Part shown: positions 1 through 8,315 of the stretch, piece by piece | Position numbering within the stretch: the stretch's first letter is position 1 | How the letters are laid out: every line of letters starts with the position of its first letter | Source of the DNA: Flavobacteriales bacterium | GTDB taxonomy: Bacteria > Bacteroidota > Bacteroidia > Flavobacteriales_D > Crocinitomicaceae | Reading direction: 5' to 3' | Assembly: GCA_947475095.1 (NCBI GenBank) | Contig: CANJLG010000005.1 | Span: 1 to 64,000, forward strand | DNA length: 64,000 bases | Position numbers and translations under genes: made by a program | The notes under the pieces: generated by a model | Database searches by the model: none | What the model was told of the DNA's origin: nothing | Seen by the model: only the letters and a program-made list of their open reading frames with translations

Positions 1-613
1 CCATCATATAACAAGGAGCACAAACAATTTTATTCTCATAATCAATTAAAATTTCACGCACATTTTTATCATGTATAGCGGCACCAGTTTGTTTTATTCC
101 CTCTTGAAAATCAAGAATATCATAAGGAGAATTCTCTTTTGTGGAACCAATGGATAAGGTTAAAGGAATTGAATTATTCTTCATCGCTAAAGCAAGAACC
201 ACAGGGCTAACACAAAGTGCTGCAATCGGTTTTCCTACATTTATTAAATTCACAATGAGTAATTTGACTTCCGGTAATATTGTTCCATCAGCACCATGAA
301 AAGCCCAAGATGAAAAATTCTTTGCGCTTCCAAAGCCACCGGGTATAACTAAGGCATCAATATCGACAGGTTGAATGGCGCGAATATTATGAATTTTTCC
401 CCGAGATATTCTAGCGGCTTCAATCAACATATTACGGGTTTCAGGTAATTCCTCACCGCTAATGTGGTTAATCACATGATGTTGATTTGCATCAACGGCT
501 ATACAAACCGCCTCATCGCCCATTTCTTCAATAGCTAACAATGTTAGCACCGCTTCTTGAATTTCAACACCATCATAAACCCCGCAACCTGAAAGAAGCA
601 CGCCTATTTTCAT
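1..613 (-). CDS. elbB: ElbB-family glyoxalase-like protein, 3' end cut by window edge
   Basis: About 204 codons of a DJ-1/PfpI-superfamily protein are present, and the C-terminus lies beyond position 1. The start reads MKIGVLLSGCGVYDGVEIQE, which closely matches ElbB, and an internal VIPGGFGSAKN segment and an ALCVSP segment (nucleophile-elbow Cys) follow. In E. coli the family has weak glyoxalase III-like activity; its earlier link to isoprenoid synthesis is not well explained, so the true substrate is open. The ATG shares the four bases ATGA with the bshA stop (610-613), so the two genes are probably translated in a coupled way. Family assignment is firm; physiological role is inferred only. 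Confidence 0.9.
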   Translation of the reverse strand, partial: MKIGVLLSGCGVYDGVEIQEAVLTLLAIEEMGDEAVCIAVDANQHHVINHISGEELPETRNMLIEAARISRGKIHNIRAIQPVDIDALVIPGGFGSAKNFSSWAFHGADGTILPEVKLLIVNLINVGKPIAALCVSPVVLALAMKNNSIPLTLSIGSTKENSPYDILDFQEGIKQTGAAIHDKNVREILIDYENKIVCAPCYMM

Positions 614-1740
614 CTTAAGATCTTTGGAACTAAGTTACTATAAATTTGCTCGTATTGAGGTAAAATAGCCGCTAAAGAAAACAAGTTAGCCTGAGCTAAT
701 GCATTCTCCTTAAACTGCATCATCTGATCAGGTTGCAACAAAGCAATAGCATTCTTGGCCATATCGTCGACATCGCCAACATTGGATAAAAAACCTGAAA
801 AACCATGCTTATTTACCTCCGCTAGTCCGCCTGTATTTGAGGATATAACGGGAACAGATTGCGCCATTGCCTCTAGAGCGGCTAGACCAAAACTTTCTGT
901 TTCAGAAGGTAGTAAAAACACGTCAGCGATTTCGAGAACATGCGCCGTATCCCTTAACTTTCCTAGAAACAATATCTTATCACATAAATTTAACTTTCGT
1001 GCTAATTGCTCGCAACTGTAGCGTTCAGGACCATCACCAACCATGATTAACTTAGATGGCAACTCAGCATTTACCTTTTCAAAAATACGGATAACATCCT
1101 CTACCCGCTTAACCTTTCTAAAATTTGAAATGTGACAAAGTATGGGCTCATTCGCCAGAGCATATTTTAAACGCGTATTGTTTAATCCTTCCTTAGTTTC
1201 ATTATTTGGAACTATGAAATTATGAATAACATCAATGTGACGAGTGACCTTAAAATGTTCGTATGTAGCTTCCTTCAAACTATGCGATACAGCAGTAACG
1301 GCATCAGATTCATTAATACAAAAAGTAATCACCGGCTCAAACGATGGATCTTTACCCACTAACGTTATATCAGTACCGTGCAATGTTGTTACAAAAGGAA
1401 TTTCGATGCCTTGCGAACGAAGAATCATTTTTGCCATAAAAGCGGCAGATGCATGCGGAATAGCGTAGTGAACATGAAGCAAATCAAGTTTTTCATTTCG
1501 TACAACGTCTACCATTTTGGAAGTCAACTCAGTTTCATAAGGTTGAAAATCAAACAAGGGGTAATCAGACACTGAAACCTCATGATAAAAGATGTTTTCA
1601 CGAAAAGAACCCAAACGAACCGGCTGAGAATAGGTGATAAAATGAACTTGATGCCCTTTCGCAGCCAATGCTTTTCCTAATTCTGTGGCGACAACACCAC
1701 TACCACCAAACGTAGGATATAAAACAATCCCAATTTTCAT
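610..1740 (-). CDS. bshA: BshA, N-acetyl-alpha-D-glucosaminyl L-malate synthase
   Basis: This is a GT4 glycosyltransferase catalysing the first step of bacilliol synthesis, joining GlcNAc from UDP-GlcNAc to L-malate in the cytoplasm. The N-terminal YPTFGGSGVVATELG segment is diagnostic of BshA, and the C-terminal PSETESFGLAALEAMA segment carries the E-x7-E pattern of GT4 enzymes. The frame also allows an ATG at 1749 (MTH before MKIGIV); 1740 is preferred because BshA proteins begin at MKIGI, giving 376 residues. It lies just downstream of an outer-membrane protein gene and overlaps elbB by four bases. The other bacilliol genes (bshB, bshC) are not in this window. Confidence 0.93.
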   Translation of the reverse strand: MKIGIVLYPTFGGSGVVATELGKALAAKGHQVHFITYSQPVRLGSFRENIFYHEVSVSDYPLFDFQPYETELTSKMVDVVRNEKLDLLHVHYAIPHASAAFMAKMILRSQGIEIPFVTTLHGTDITLVGKDPSFEPVITFCINESDAVTAVSHSLKEATYEHFKVTRHIDVIHNFIVPNNETKEGLNNTRLKYALANEPILCHISNFRKVKRVEDVIRIFEKVNAELPSKLIMVGDGPERYSCEQLARKLNLCDKILFLGKLRDTAHVLEIADVFLLPSETESFGLAALEAMAQSVPVISSNTGGLAEVNKHGFSGFLSNVGDVDDMAKNAIALLQPDQMMQFKENALAQANLFSLAAILPQYEQIYSNLVPKILR

Positions 1741-1762
1741 GTGCGTCATTTAATTCAGAATA

Positions 1763-2347
1763 TTAATATTTTGATTCTTTCCACCCTAGCGGAAAAAAGA
1801 ATGAAATGCGATAAATCATGGGTAAAATCTTGACAATCTGCCCTGCCTCATTTTTAACGTTAAAATTATAACTGCTCCTAAAAGGGCTATTTTCGGCATT
1901 GATGACATCGTAGAATACACCTGCATTTATTCTGATTTTATGATTGAAATCCCTAGAAAAACCACCACCTATGAATAAGGTAGATAACCATGATTTTGAG
2001 GAATTTACATTCACATAATTAATAGGGCAATGCAATGCTTCAAATTCTATTCCAGCAAAAACGACATTCTTTAAGCGATAATGAGCGAAAACGCCAGCGC
2101 CATAAATCGAGAAACCAAATTTCTGACCTAAATTATTAGACCATGTTCGCTGCATTCGGAAAGATGGACCAAGAGCAAAATTTTCATTTAATACCGCGGC
2201 ATATTTTAGATCACCACCAACTGAGCCACCTAAATTGGATCCACTGGCGACCAATTCAAGGCCAATTTCAGAACCATTAAAACTTACTTGACTATAAATT
2301 GGGGAAACGAAAGCAAAACCTAATAAAAGAACAATAAAAATTTTCAT
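1763..2347 (-). CDS. Predicted outer-membrane beta-barrel protein of unknown function
   Basis: Cleavable signal peptide (MKIFIVLLLGFAFVSPIYSQ) followed by about 170 residues of alternating hydrophobic and polar strands ending in an aromatic-rich segment (YRISFFFPLGW), typical of small Bacteroidota outer-membrane barrels. The open frame extends upstream to 2395, but a TATCTTTG -7 box at 2364-2371 lies inside that extension, exactly 16 nt before the ATG at 2347, so 2347 is the better start. It is the first gene of a probable unit with bshA (22 nt gap to the chosen bshA start) and elbB. I recognise no specific family; transport or structural roles are equally possible. Confidence 0.7.
   Translation of the reverse strand: MKIFIVLLLGFAFVSPIYSQVSFNGSEIGLELVASGSNLGGSVGGDLKYAAVLNENFALGPSFRMQRTWSNNLGQKFGFSIYGAGVFAHYRLKNVVFAGIEFEALHCPINYVNVNSSKSWLSTLFIGGGFSRDFNHKIRINAGVFYDVINAENSPFRSSYNFNVKNEAGQIVKILPMIYRISFFFPLGWKESKY
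1853..1864. repeat. Palindrome TTTAACGTTAAA, copy 1 of 3
   Basis: Same 12-bp sequence as at 12181 and 46423, here inside the coding sequence of the outer-membrane protein gene, so this copy may be chance. Confidence 0.35.
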
Positions 2348-2363
2348 AATCTTTAATTTTAAG

Positions 2364-2371
2364 CAAAGATA
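2364..2371 (-). promoter_or_regulatory. -7 box of the OMP-bshA-elbB unit
   Basis: Reads TATCTTTG on the minus strand (consensus TAnnTTTG of Bacteroidota primary sigma promoters), with 16 nt to the ATG at 2347. No clear TTG -33 element was seen. Confidence 0.6.
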
Positions 2372-2413
2372 AGGTGGAAATAAATAGTTCAGCATTATTT
2401 CTTAAGGAGTTTC

Positions 2414-2421
2414 TATCTTTG
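2414..2421 (+). promoter_or_regulatory. -7 box of folD
   Basis: TATCTTTG, 16 nt before the folD ATG. It is divergent from the minus-strand box at 2364-2371, so both genes are served from one short intergenic region. Confidence 0.6.
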
Positions 2422-2437
2422 TGTAAAAATTAGTTTC

Positions 2438-3316
2438 ATGCAAGTCATTGATGGTATCCGAATTTCATCTGAAATAAAACAAGAATTAGCGATTCAGGTA
2501 ATCGAAAGAAAAACTCAGGGAAAAAAAATACCACACCTTGCAGCTATTCTTGTAGGAAATGACGGTGCCTCTATGTCGTACGTAAATGCAAAGGTAAAAG
2601 CCTGTGAAGAAATTGGATTTGAAAGCACACTAATTCGCTACGATTCATCAGTATCTGAAGAAATTTTATTGGCAAAAGTTCTCGCATTAAATCTTGATAA
2701 AAGCATTGATGGTTTTATTGTTCAACTTCCTCTACCCCCACAAATTGATGAAATGAAAATCACCCAAGCTATTGACCCATTGAAAGATGTCGATGGATTT
2801 CATCCGCAAAATTTAGGGAACATGGTGGTGAGTTTACCTGGCTTTTTGCCCGCAACACCCATGGGAATACTAGAATTAATAAAGAGAATGAAAATAGAAA
2901 CTGAAGGGAAAAACTGCGTTATAATTGGAAGAAGTAACATTGTTGGTATGCCCCTCAGCATTATGCTTGGACGCAATTCTTATCCTGGGAATTGTACCGT
3001 GACCTTGGCACATTCAAGAACAAAAAATCTAAGTGAAGTATGCCTAAAAGCTGATATCATTATTGCAGCAATCGGACAACCAAACTTTATTAAAGCAGAC
3101 ATGGTTAAAAAAGGTGCTGTTGTTATTGATGTTGGGACAACTAGAGTGGAAGATTCTTCCCGTGAAAGAGGCTGGCGTTTGGTGGGAGATGTCGATTATG
3201 AAAATGTAGCCCCTCTTTGTAGTTATATTTCACCGGTGCCAGGCGGCGTTGGGCCAATGACTATTGCATCATTAATGATGAATACATTAAAAGCGCTAGA
3301 ATTGAAAGGCAAATGA
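2438..3316 (+). CDS. folD: FolD, methylenetetrahydrofolate dehydrogenase/cyclohydrolase
   Basis: Bifunctional cytoplasmic enzyme interconverting 5,10-methylene-, methenyl- and 10-formyl-tetrahydrofolate with NADP+, feeding purine and formyl-Met-tRNA synthesis. At 292 residues it has the family's usual length. The catalytic Tyr-x3-Lys motif appears as YVNAK near residue 50, followed by the substrate-loop PATPMG, the nucleotide-binding [11 protein letters not shown] and the signature [11 protein letters not shown] near the C-terminus. It is transcribed alone from the -7 box at 2414, divergent from the bshA unit. Notably fmt, which uses its 10-formyl product, lies at the right window edge. Confidence 0.97.
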   Translation: MQVIDGIRISSEIKQELAIQVIERKTQGKKIPHLAAILVGNDGASMSYVNAKVKACEEIGFESTLIRYDSSVSEEILLAKVLALNLDKSIDGFIVQLPLPPQIDEMKITQAIDPLKDVDGFHPQNLGNMVVSLPGFLPATPMGILELIKRMKIETEGKNCVIIGRSNIVGMPLSIMLGRNSYPGNCTVTLAHSRTKNLSEVCLKADIIIAAIGQPNFIKADMVKKGAVVIDVGTTRVEDSSRERGWRLVGDVDYENVAPLCSYISPVPGGVGPMTIASLMMNTLKALELKGK

Positions 3317-3513
3317 TGTGTTTTCAATTTTATCATAGTTTCAGCTATAATAAAATAAGCGCTTACAGCTAAAATATTGTTGATTTCCTCAAACAAATTA
3401 GTATACTAATTGTTAAAATGACAATAAGTTTATAGAGAAATTAAATAATCGTGAAATTATTTCCTCATATCGTTTTTTTTTTGCTTATTTTTGATAGATA
3501 AAATATACATTTA
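3317..3513 (+). other. folD-nfu intergenic region with a 16-bp perfect palindrome
   Basis: About 200 bases without a gene. It holds a perfect palindrome AATTAGTATACTAATT at 3396-3411 (23-nt near-palindrome with one bulged base at 3392-3414) and a TATTTTTG -7 box for the next gene at 3486. The palindrome is not followed by a T-run on either strand, so a terminator is unlikely; a repressor site or structured leader is possible. Confidence 0.5.
3486..3493 (+). promoter_or_regulatory. -7 box of the Nfu gene
   Basis: TATTTTTG, 20 nt before the ATG at 3514, matching TAnnTTTG. It is preceded by a T-rich run at 3473-3482. Confidence 0.5.
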
Positions 3514-4125
3514 ATGAATGTTCCTGTAACGATTTACGCTGAAATGACCCCTAATCCGTCTACAATGAAATTTGTGGCGAACAAATACCTATTAATTTCC
3601 GGAGAATCTGTTGAATTTGTAAGTAAACAAGATGCCAAAGGGTTTTCACCTCTTGCAGAAGCCTTATTTGATTTCCCATTTGTAAAAAGCGTTTTCATTG
3701 CGGCTAATTTTGTAACGATTACGAAAACTAATAATGTTCCATGGGATTTTATTACCATGCAGTTGCGAGAATTTGTTAAAGATTGGATTTCTGAAGGAAA
3801 AGAAGTGCTAATACAAATGCCTCAAGCTAAAGAAACAACATCAGAAAATAATTCCTCATCATCTGCAGATGAGATAGCTACTTTTGAACCAAGCGATTTA
3901 GACGAAGCAATCCGATCACTTTTAGACCAATATGTGCGACCTGCAGTAGAAAATGATGGAGGAGCAATTGATTTTTTAGGCTTTAAAGATGGAACAGTAA
4001 GTGTTAAAATGAAAGGTTCTTGTGCTGGTTGCCCATCCTCCACTGCAACATTGAAAGGTGGTATCGAAAATCTATTGAAGCAACACTTACCTGAAGTAAC
4101 AAATGTAATGGCAGTAAACGAATAA
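3514..4125 (+). CDS. Nfu/NifU-family iron-sulfur cluster scaffold or carrier
   Basis: A 203-residue protein with two domains: an N-terminal Nfu_N domain (residues 1-90, with the family's MTPNPSTMKF motif) and a C-terminal NifU-like domain (about 130-203) carrying the CxxC cluster ligands in GSCAGCPSST. A Ser/Glu-rich linker joins them. Such proteins hold or deliver a 4Fe-4S cluster to apo-enzymes in the cytoplasm. The start follows the -7 box at 3486. The recQ frame begins 21 bases after its stop, so co-transcription is likely although no functional link is obvious. Confidence 0.92.
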   Translation: MNVPVTIYAEMTPNPSTMKFVANKYLLISGESVEFVSKQDAKGFSPLAEALFDFPFVKSVFIAANFVTITKTNNVPWDFITMQLREFVKDWISEGKEVLIQMPQAKETTSENNSSSSADEIATFEPSDLDEAIRSLLDQYVRPAVENDGGAIDFLGFKDGTVSVKMKGSCAGCPSSTATLKGGIENLLKQHLPEVTNVMAVNE

Positions 4126-4146
4126 CAACCATCAACTAGAAAGAAA

Positions 4147-6357
4147 TTGATACTTAAAGAACAAAATATTGTGGGTCAGGTGCAGAATAATTTAAAGGAA
4201 TCTTTGCAGCGCTTCTTTGGATTTAGTCAATTCAAAGGTGAACAGGAAGCTATTATCAATAATATTTTGAGTGGTAAGAATACCTTTGTTATCATGCCAA
4301 CAGGTGGTGGGAAATCACTGTGTTATCAACTTCCAGCATTAATAAGTGAAGGAACAGCCATTATTGTTTCTCCCTTGATTGCATTAATGAAAAATCAAGT
4401 GGATGCAATGCGTCATGTAAGTAATAATGATGATATCGCCCATTTCTTGAATTCTTCCTTATCTAAAGCAGATATTTTAAAAGTAAAGAAGGACATTCAA
4501 GACGGGAAAACCAAAATGCTCTATGTTGCACCAGAATCACTTACGAAGTTAGAAAATATTAAGTTTTTAACATCTGTCAACATTTCTTTTTTCGCCATTG
4601 ATGAGGCCCATTGTATTTCAGAATGGGGGCATGATTTTAGGCCAGAATACCGGCGTTTAAGAGAAATATTCGAGAAGATTTCAAATGTTCCTATTGTTGC
4701 ATTGACTGCCACTGCTACTCCGAAAGTTCAGCACGACATCCAAAAAAACTTGAACATGTTGGATGCTACCCTTTATCAATCATCTTTTAATAGGGATAAT
4801 TTATACTATGAAATTCGTCCCAAGCGAGATGTTGAAAAGGAAATTATCAAATACGTAAAGAGGCACTCAGGTAAAAGTGGAATCATCTATTGCTTGTCAA
4901 GGAAAAAAGTGGAAGAAATTTCTGAAGTACTGCAAGTTAATGGCATAAAAGCGCTAGCCTACCATGCAGGATTAGACTCCACTACAAGAGCGAAGCATCA
5001 AGACATGTTTTTGATGGAAGACGCAGACATTATTGTTGCAACAATTGCATTCGGAATGGGAATTGACAAACCGGATGTGCGCTTTGTAATACATCATGAC
5101 ATTCCTAAATCCATAGAAAGCTATTACCAAGAAACCGGGCGCGCAGGTCGAGATGGTGGAATTGGAGAATGCATTGCGTTTTATAGCTACAAGGATATTG
5201 AAAAATTAGAGAAGTTTTTACAAGGAAAACCAATCACTGAACTTGAAATAGGGCGACAATTATTAAATGAAATTGTTTCTTATGCTGAAACTTCGGTTTG
5301 TAGAAGGAAATTTATACTGCACTATTTCGGAGAAACATTTGAAGAGAAAAATTGCAATGAGCAGTGCGATAATTGTAGAAACCCACTCGAGAAAACAGAA
5401 GGTGAAGCCAGTGTGACAAACTTATTAAAAGCGGTAACAATTCTCGAAGAAACCCAAAAGGCGAAACACTATTGCGCTTTTCTTTCAGGGAATCTTACAT
5501 CTGATATAAAGGCATACAAACACAATTTACTGCCCTTATTTGGTGTGGGAAAAGAATTTGATGAACACTTTTGGAATGCCGTGATCCGTCAAGTAACCTT
5601 AGGTGGCTTATTGTATAAAGACGTCGAATCATTTGGGATCTTAAAACTTACCGATGCAGGCAAGGCATTTTTAGCTAATCCGAAGTCGTTTAAGTTGCTG
5701 AAACAACACGATTTCTCCAATACAGATGATGACGACTCTATTATTTTAGGAGGAAAAGGTGGTGTATTTGATGAACGATTATATGATTTACTTATTGACT
5801 TAAGAAAATCAATTGCAAAAGAAATGGGAGTTCCACCCTTTGTTGTTTTTCAAGAACCATCTCTAAAGGACATGTGTTTTCAATACCCGATTGAAATAGA
5901 AGAATTAACCAATATTCAGGGAGTTGGGGTTGGAAAAGCGCAGCGGTATGGCGAACCATTTATCGCTCTAATTGCCAACTACGTTGAAGATAATGAAATT
6001 GAACGACCACAAGATATGGTGGTTAAATCCTTAATTAATAAATCTGGATTAAAGGTACAATTGATTCAAAACATTGATCGAAAATTACCCTTAGATGATA
6101 TCGCTAATAGCCAAGGCAAAACGTTTAATGAATTGTTAGATGAAATAGAATCTATTGTTGCATCAGGTACGCGGGTTAATATCAATTATTACATCAATAC
6201 GCTATTAGACTTGGATAATCAAAATGAAATATTTGAATGCTTTAACAATGCAAATTCAGATGACTTAGTGACTGCATACCATGAGTTAGATGGCCTCTAT
6301 ACGGAAGAAGAACTTCGTTTGGTGCGCATTCGCTACATGAGCGAAATGGCTAACTAA
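4147..6357 (+). CDS. recQ: RecQ ATP-dependent DNA helicase, TTG start
   Basis: 3'-5' superfamily 2 helicase that unwinds recombination and replication intermediates. Walker A MPTGGGKS lies near residue 51 and the DEAH box near 152; the helicase core ends with the ETGRAGRDG motif VI. A RecQ zinc-binding region follows (C-R-R-K-F then CNEQCDNC), then a winged-helix RQC domain, an HRDC domain (about 540-620) and a C-terminal helix-turn-helix segment. The 736 residues match long Bacteroidota RecQ. No ATG exists upstream of the Walker motif in this frame and a stop lies at 4138, so TTG at 4147 (or GTG at 4171) must start the protein. Its stop overlaps the convergent M1 peptidase gene by four bases. 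Confidence 0.95.
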   Translation: MILKEQNIVGQVQNNLKESLQRFFGFSQFKGEQEAIINNILSGKNTFVIMPTGGGKSLCYQLPALISEGTAIIVSPLIALMKNQVDAMRHVSNNDDIAHFLNSSLSKADILKVKKDIQDGKTKMLYVAPESLTKLENIKFLTSVNISFFAIDEAHCISEWGHDFRPEYRRLREIFEKISNVPIVALTATATPKVQHDIQKNLNMLDATLYQSSFNRDNLYYEIRPKRDVEKEIIKYVKRHSGKSGIIYCLSRKKVEEISEVLQVNGIKALAYHAGLDSTTRAKHQDMFLMEDADIIVATIAFGMGIDKPDVRFVIHHDIPKSIESYYQETGRAGRDGGIGECIAFYSYKDIEKLEKFLQGKPITELEIGRQLLNEIVSYAETSVCRRKFILHYFGETFEEKNCNEQCDNCRNPLEKTEGEASVTNLLKAVTILEETQKAKHYCAFLSGNLTSDIKAYKHNLLPLFGVGKEFDEHFWNAVIRQVTLGGLLYKDVESFGILKLTDAGKAFLANPKSFKLLKQHDFSNTDDDDSIILGGKGGVFDERLYDLLIDLRKSIAKEMGVPPFVVFQEPSLKDMCFQYPIEIEELTNIQGVGVGKAQRYGEPFIALIANYVEDNEIERPQDMVVKSLINKSGLKVQLIQNIDRKLPLDDIANSQGKTFNELLDEIESIVASGTRVNINYYINTLLDLDNQNEIFECFNNANSDDLVTAYHELDGLYTEEELRLVRIRYMSEMAN

Positions 6358-8315
6358 TCTTTAAAAAGTTCGGCGATTGAATTGCGAGATACAGCATGAT
6401 AATACGCTTTTGATTTATCAAAAACATTTTTTGCCCAAACTTTATCTTCAGGATTTTTCACTAAAGCTTCATAAATTGGCATGAGGTATTTTCTCCTCCC
6501 AACCTTTGCAATAAACTTTTCAATGTTTGGTCTGATTACTTTGTTCCTACAATTAATATTTAACACAAACCACTCAGATGCTATTTCAGCATTGTTTGAA
6601 GTACTAAAATTCAAAACGGAATCTAAATATTGAAGTTGTGGAATTGTAATGCTCTTATTGCTTAAGGTTCGAATAAATGTTTGCCATTCTTGGACAATGT
6701 ACTCCTCCTTCTCAAAAAATTCTCTTATTTCAATCCTCTTTTTCTTTCGGGTATTTTTTAATTTAAGCCATTCATAACTTATTTTTGGAGCGAAAATATC
6801 TTCCCCTTGAATAAACCTGTTGGCAAAAGATTCCATGAATCTAAGTCTTGGAGAATTAATAATTAAACAATTACTTGGTAAACCTTTCTCATAAATCCAT
6901 TCATCATAATCAAAGGAAAGTTTGTTTGGAGCTAATAACATACTCTCCAACTCGTTTACAAACGAAAATGAACTAACCGACTTATACATATTCTTCTTGA
7001 AATATTCTTTTAAAAATTGGTCTAATTTTTCCCGCCCGACTTTGACCTCCAGTGTTTTAAGAAAAAAAGCGCCTTTAACATATGCAACACTTGTCATACC
7101 ATCATCAGGATTCCGATTCTTTAAATTTAAATGCAATTTAGTGTCCTCGGGATGTTTGCCCTCTAAAATTTCTTTTAATTCAGCTTGCAACTCCTGAAAT
7201 TCAATTTGTGCTAATATATCCGCCACTTCTTTACCATAAAGAACTTCCATTATGCGCTGTTCGAAATAAACAGTAAATCCTTCATTAAGCCAAAAGTCAT
7301 CCCAAGTACTATTAGTCAGTAAATTACCTGACCACGAATGAGCCAACTCATGAGCAATGACAGAAACTAAACTTCTATCCCCAGCAAGAATCGTTGGATT
7401 AACAAATGTTAGTCTAGGGTTTTCCATTCCTCCAAATGGAAATGAATATGGCAAAACCAATAAATCATATTGCTTCCACTGATAGTTTCCGTACAAGGAA
7501 GAAGCCGCTGAGATCATCTTAGGTAGTTCCTCAAATTCATATACGCAAGTGTCTAATAATTCCTTTTCTGCATACACACCGCACGTTGATGTATATGGAT
7601 GGTAAGAAATATCACCTACAGCTAAAGAAATTAAATAGGATGGAATAGGTTGGTCCATTTCGAATTCATAAATTCCAGAAGCATTTTTTTCTTTTGGATT
7701 TGTAGCACTCATCAAGGCAAGTAGGTCTTTGGGAACTTTTACTTTTGCATTATAGGTAAAACGATTCGAAGGAGAATCCTGAAGCGGTATCCATGTGCGT
7801 GTTAATATCGCCTGCCCTTGGGTATACAGAAAAGGTTTCGTTTTGGAACTTGTTGACAGTGTGTCAAGCCAATCCAACGCTTCGGAACCTTTTGTAGTTT
7901 GATAATAAATATTTACCTGGGTAGTTTTTGCATTTACTTTAACCGTTAGTGGCTGACCTAATATAGAATCTACATCGAATTTCCCAATTGTAAAATCTGC
8001 TTCTTTTTCATTTCCAATTTTTCCTGTTGTTACTTTTTGAATAAGTAAATTTCGCATGTCGAAAATAGCTTCTGAGGCATTGTTGTTTTTCATCTCATGC
8101 CTAGCCACGCCATAAATAGTCTTGTTTTGGAAATTTACGTCTAATTCAAGGTCCAAGTGAACCGTCTTAATTGCTTTAAAATTAGCATAGGAATGAGGGT
8201 CATGTATAGTATCATTTAACGAAGCAGTAGAATGTAGAGGATGTGTAGATGTTGCAGAACAAGAATGTAAAACAATTCCGAAATAAAGTAACAACAAATA
8301 TAAACCTACCTTCAT
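6354..8315 (-). CDS. M1-family aminopeptidase lipoprotein, leukotriene-A4-hydrolase type
   Basis: 653-residue zinc aminopeptidase. A lipoprotein signal ends at Cys19 (YFGIVLHSCSA), so it is probably anchored in the cell envelope. The exopeptidase motif GGMENP is at residues 295-300, the zinc site HELAH at 322-326 and the third ligand Glu345 in NEGFTVYFE. A C-terminal helical region resembles the LTA4H C-terminal domain, which fits aminopeptidase B/LTA4H-like members rather than PepN. It likely trims peptides in the periplasm; an epoxide hydrolase role is not supported by anything here. Its start overlaps the upstream gene's stop by ATGA (8312-8315), and it is last in a purB-led unit. Confidence 0.92.
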   Translation of the reverse strand: MKVGLYLLLLYFGIVLHSCSATSTHPLHSTASLNDTIHDPHSYANFKAIKTVHLDLELDVNFQNKTIYGVARHEMKNNNASEAIFDMRNLLIQKVTTGKIGNEKEADFTIGKFDVDSILGQPLTVKVNAKTTQVNIYYQTTKGSEALDWLDTLSTSSKTKPFLYTQGQAILTRTWIPLQDSPSNRFTYNAKVKVPKDLLALMSATNPKEKNASGIYEFEMDQPIPSYLISLAVGDISYHPYTSTCGVYAEKELLDTCVYEFEELPKMISAASSLYGNYQWKQYDLLVLPYSFPFGGMENPRLTFVNPTILAGDRSLVSVIAHELAHSWSGNLLTNSTWDDFWLNEGFTVYFEQRIMEVLYGKEVADILAQIEFQELQAELKEILEGKHPEDTKLHLNLKNRNPDDGMTSVAYVKGAFFLKTLEVKVGREKLDQFLKEYFKKNMYKSVSSFSFVNELESMLLAPNKLSFDYDEWIYEKGLPSNCLIINSPRLRFMESFANRFIQGEDIFAPKISYEWLKLKNTRKKKRIEIREFFEKEEYIVQEWQTFIRTLSNKSITIPQLQYLDSVLNFSTSNNAEIASEWFVLNINCRNKVIRPNIEKFIAKVGRRKYLMPIYEALVKNPEDKVWAKNVFDKSKAYYHAVSRNSIAELFKD

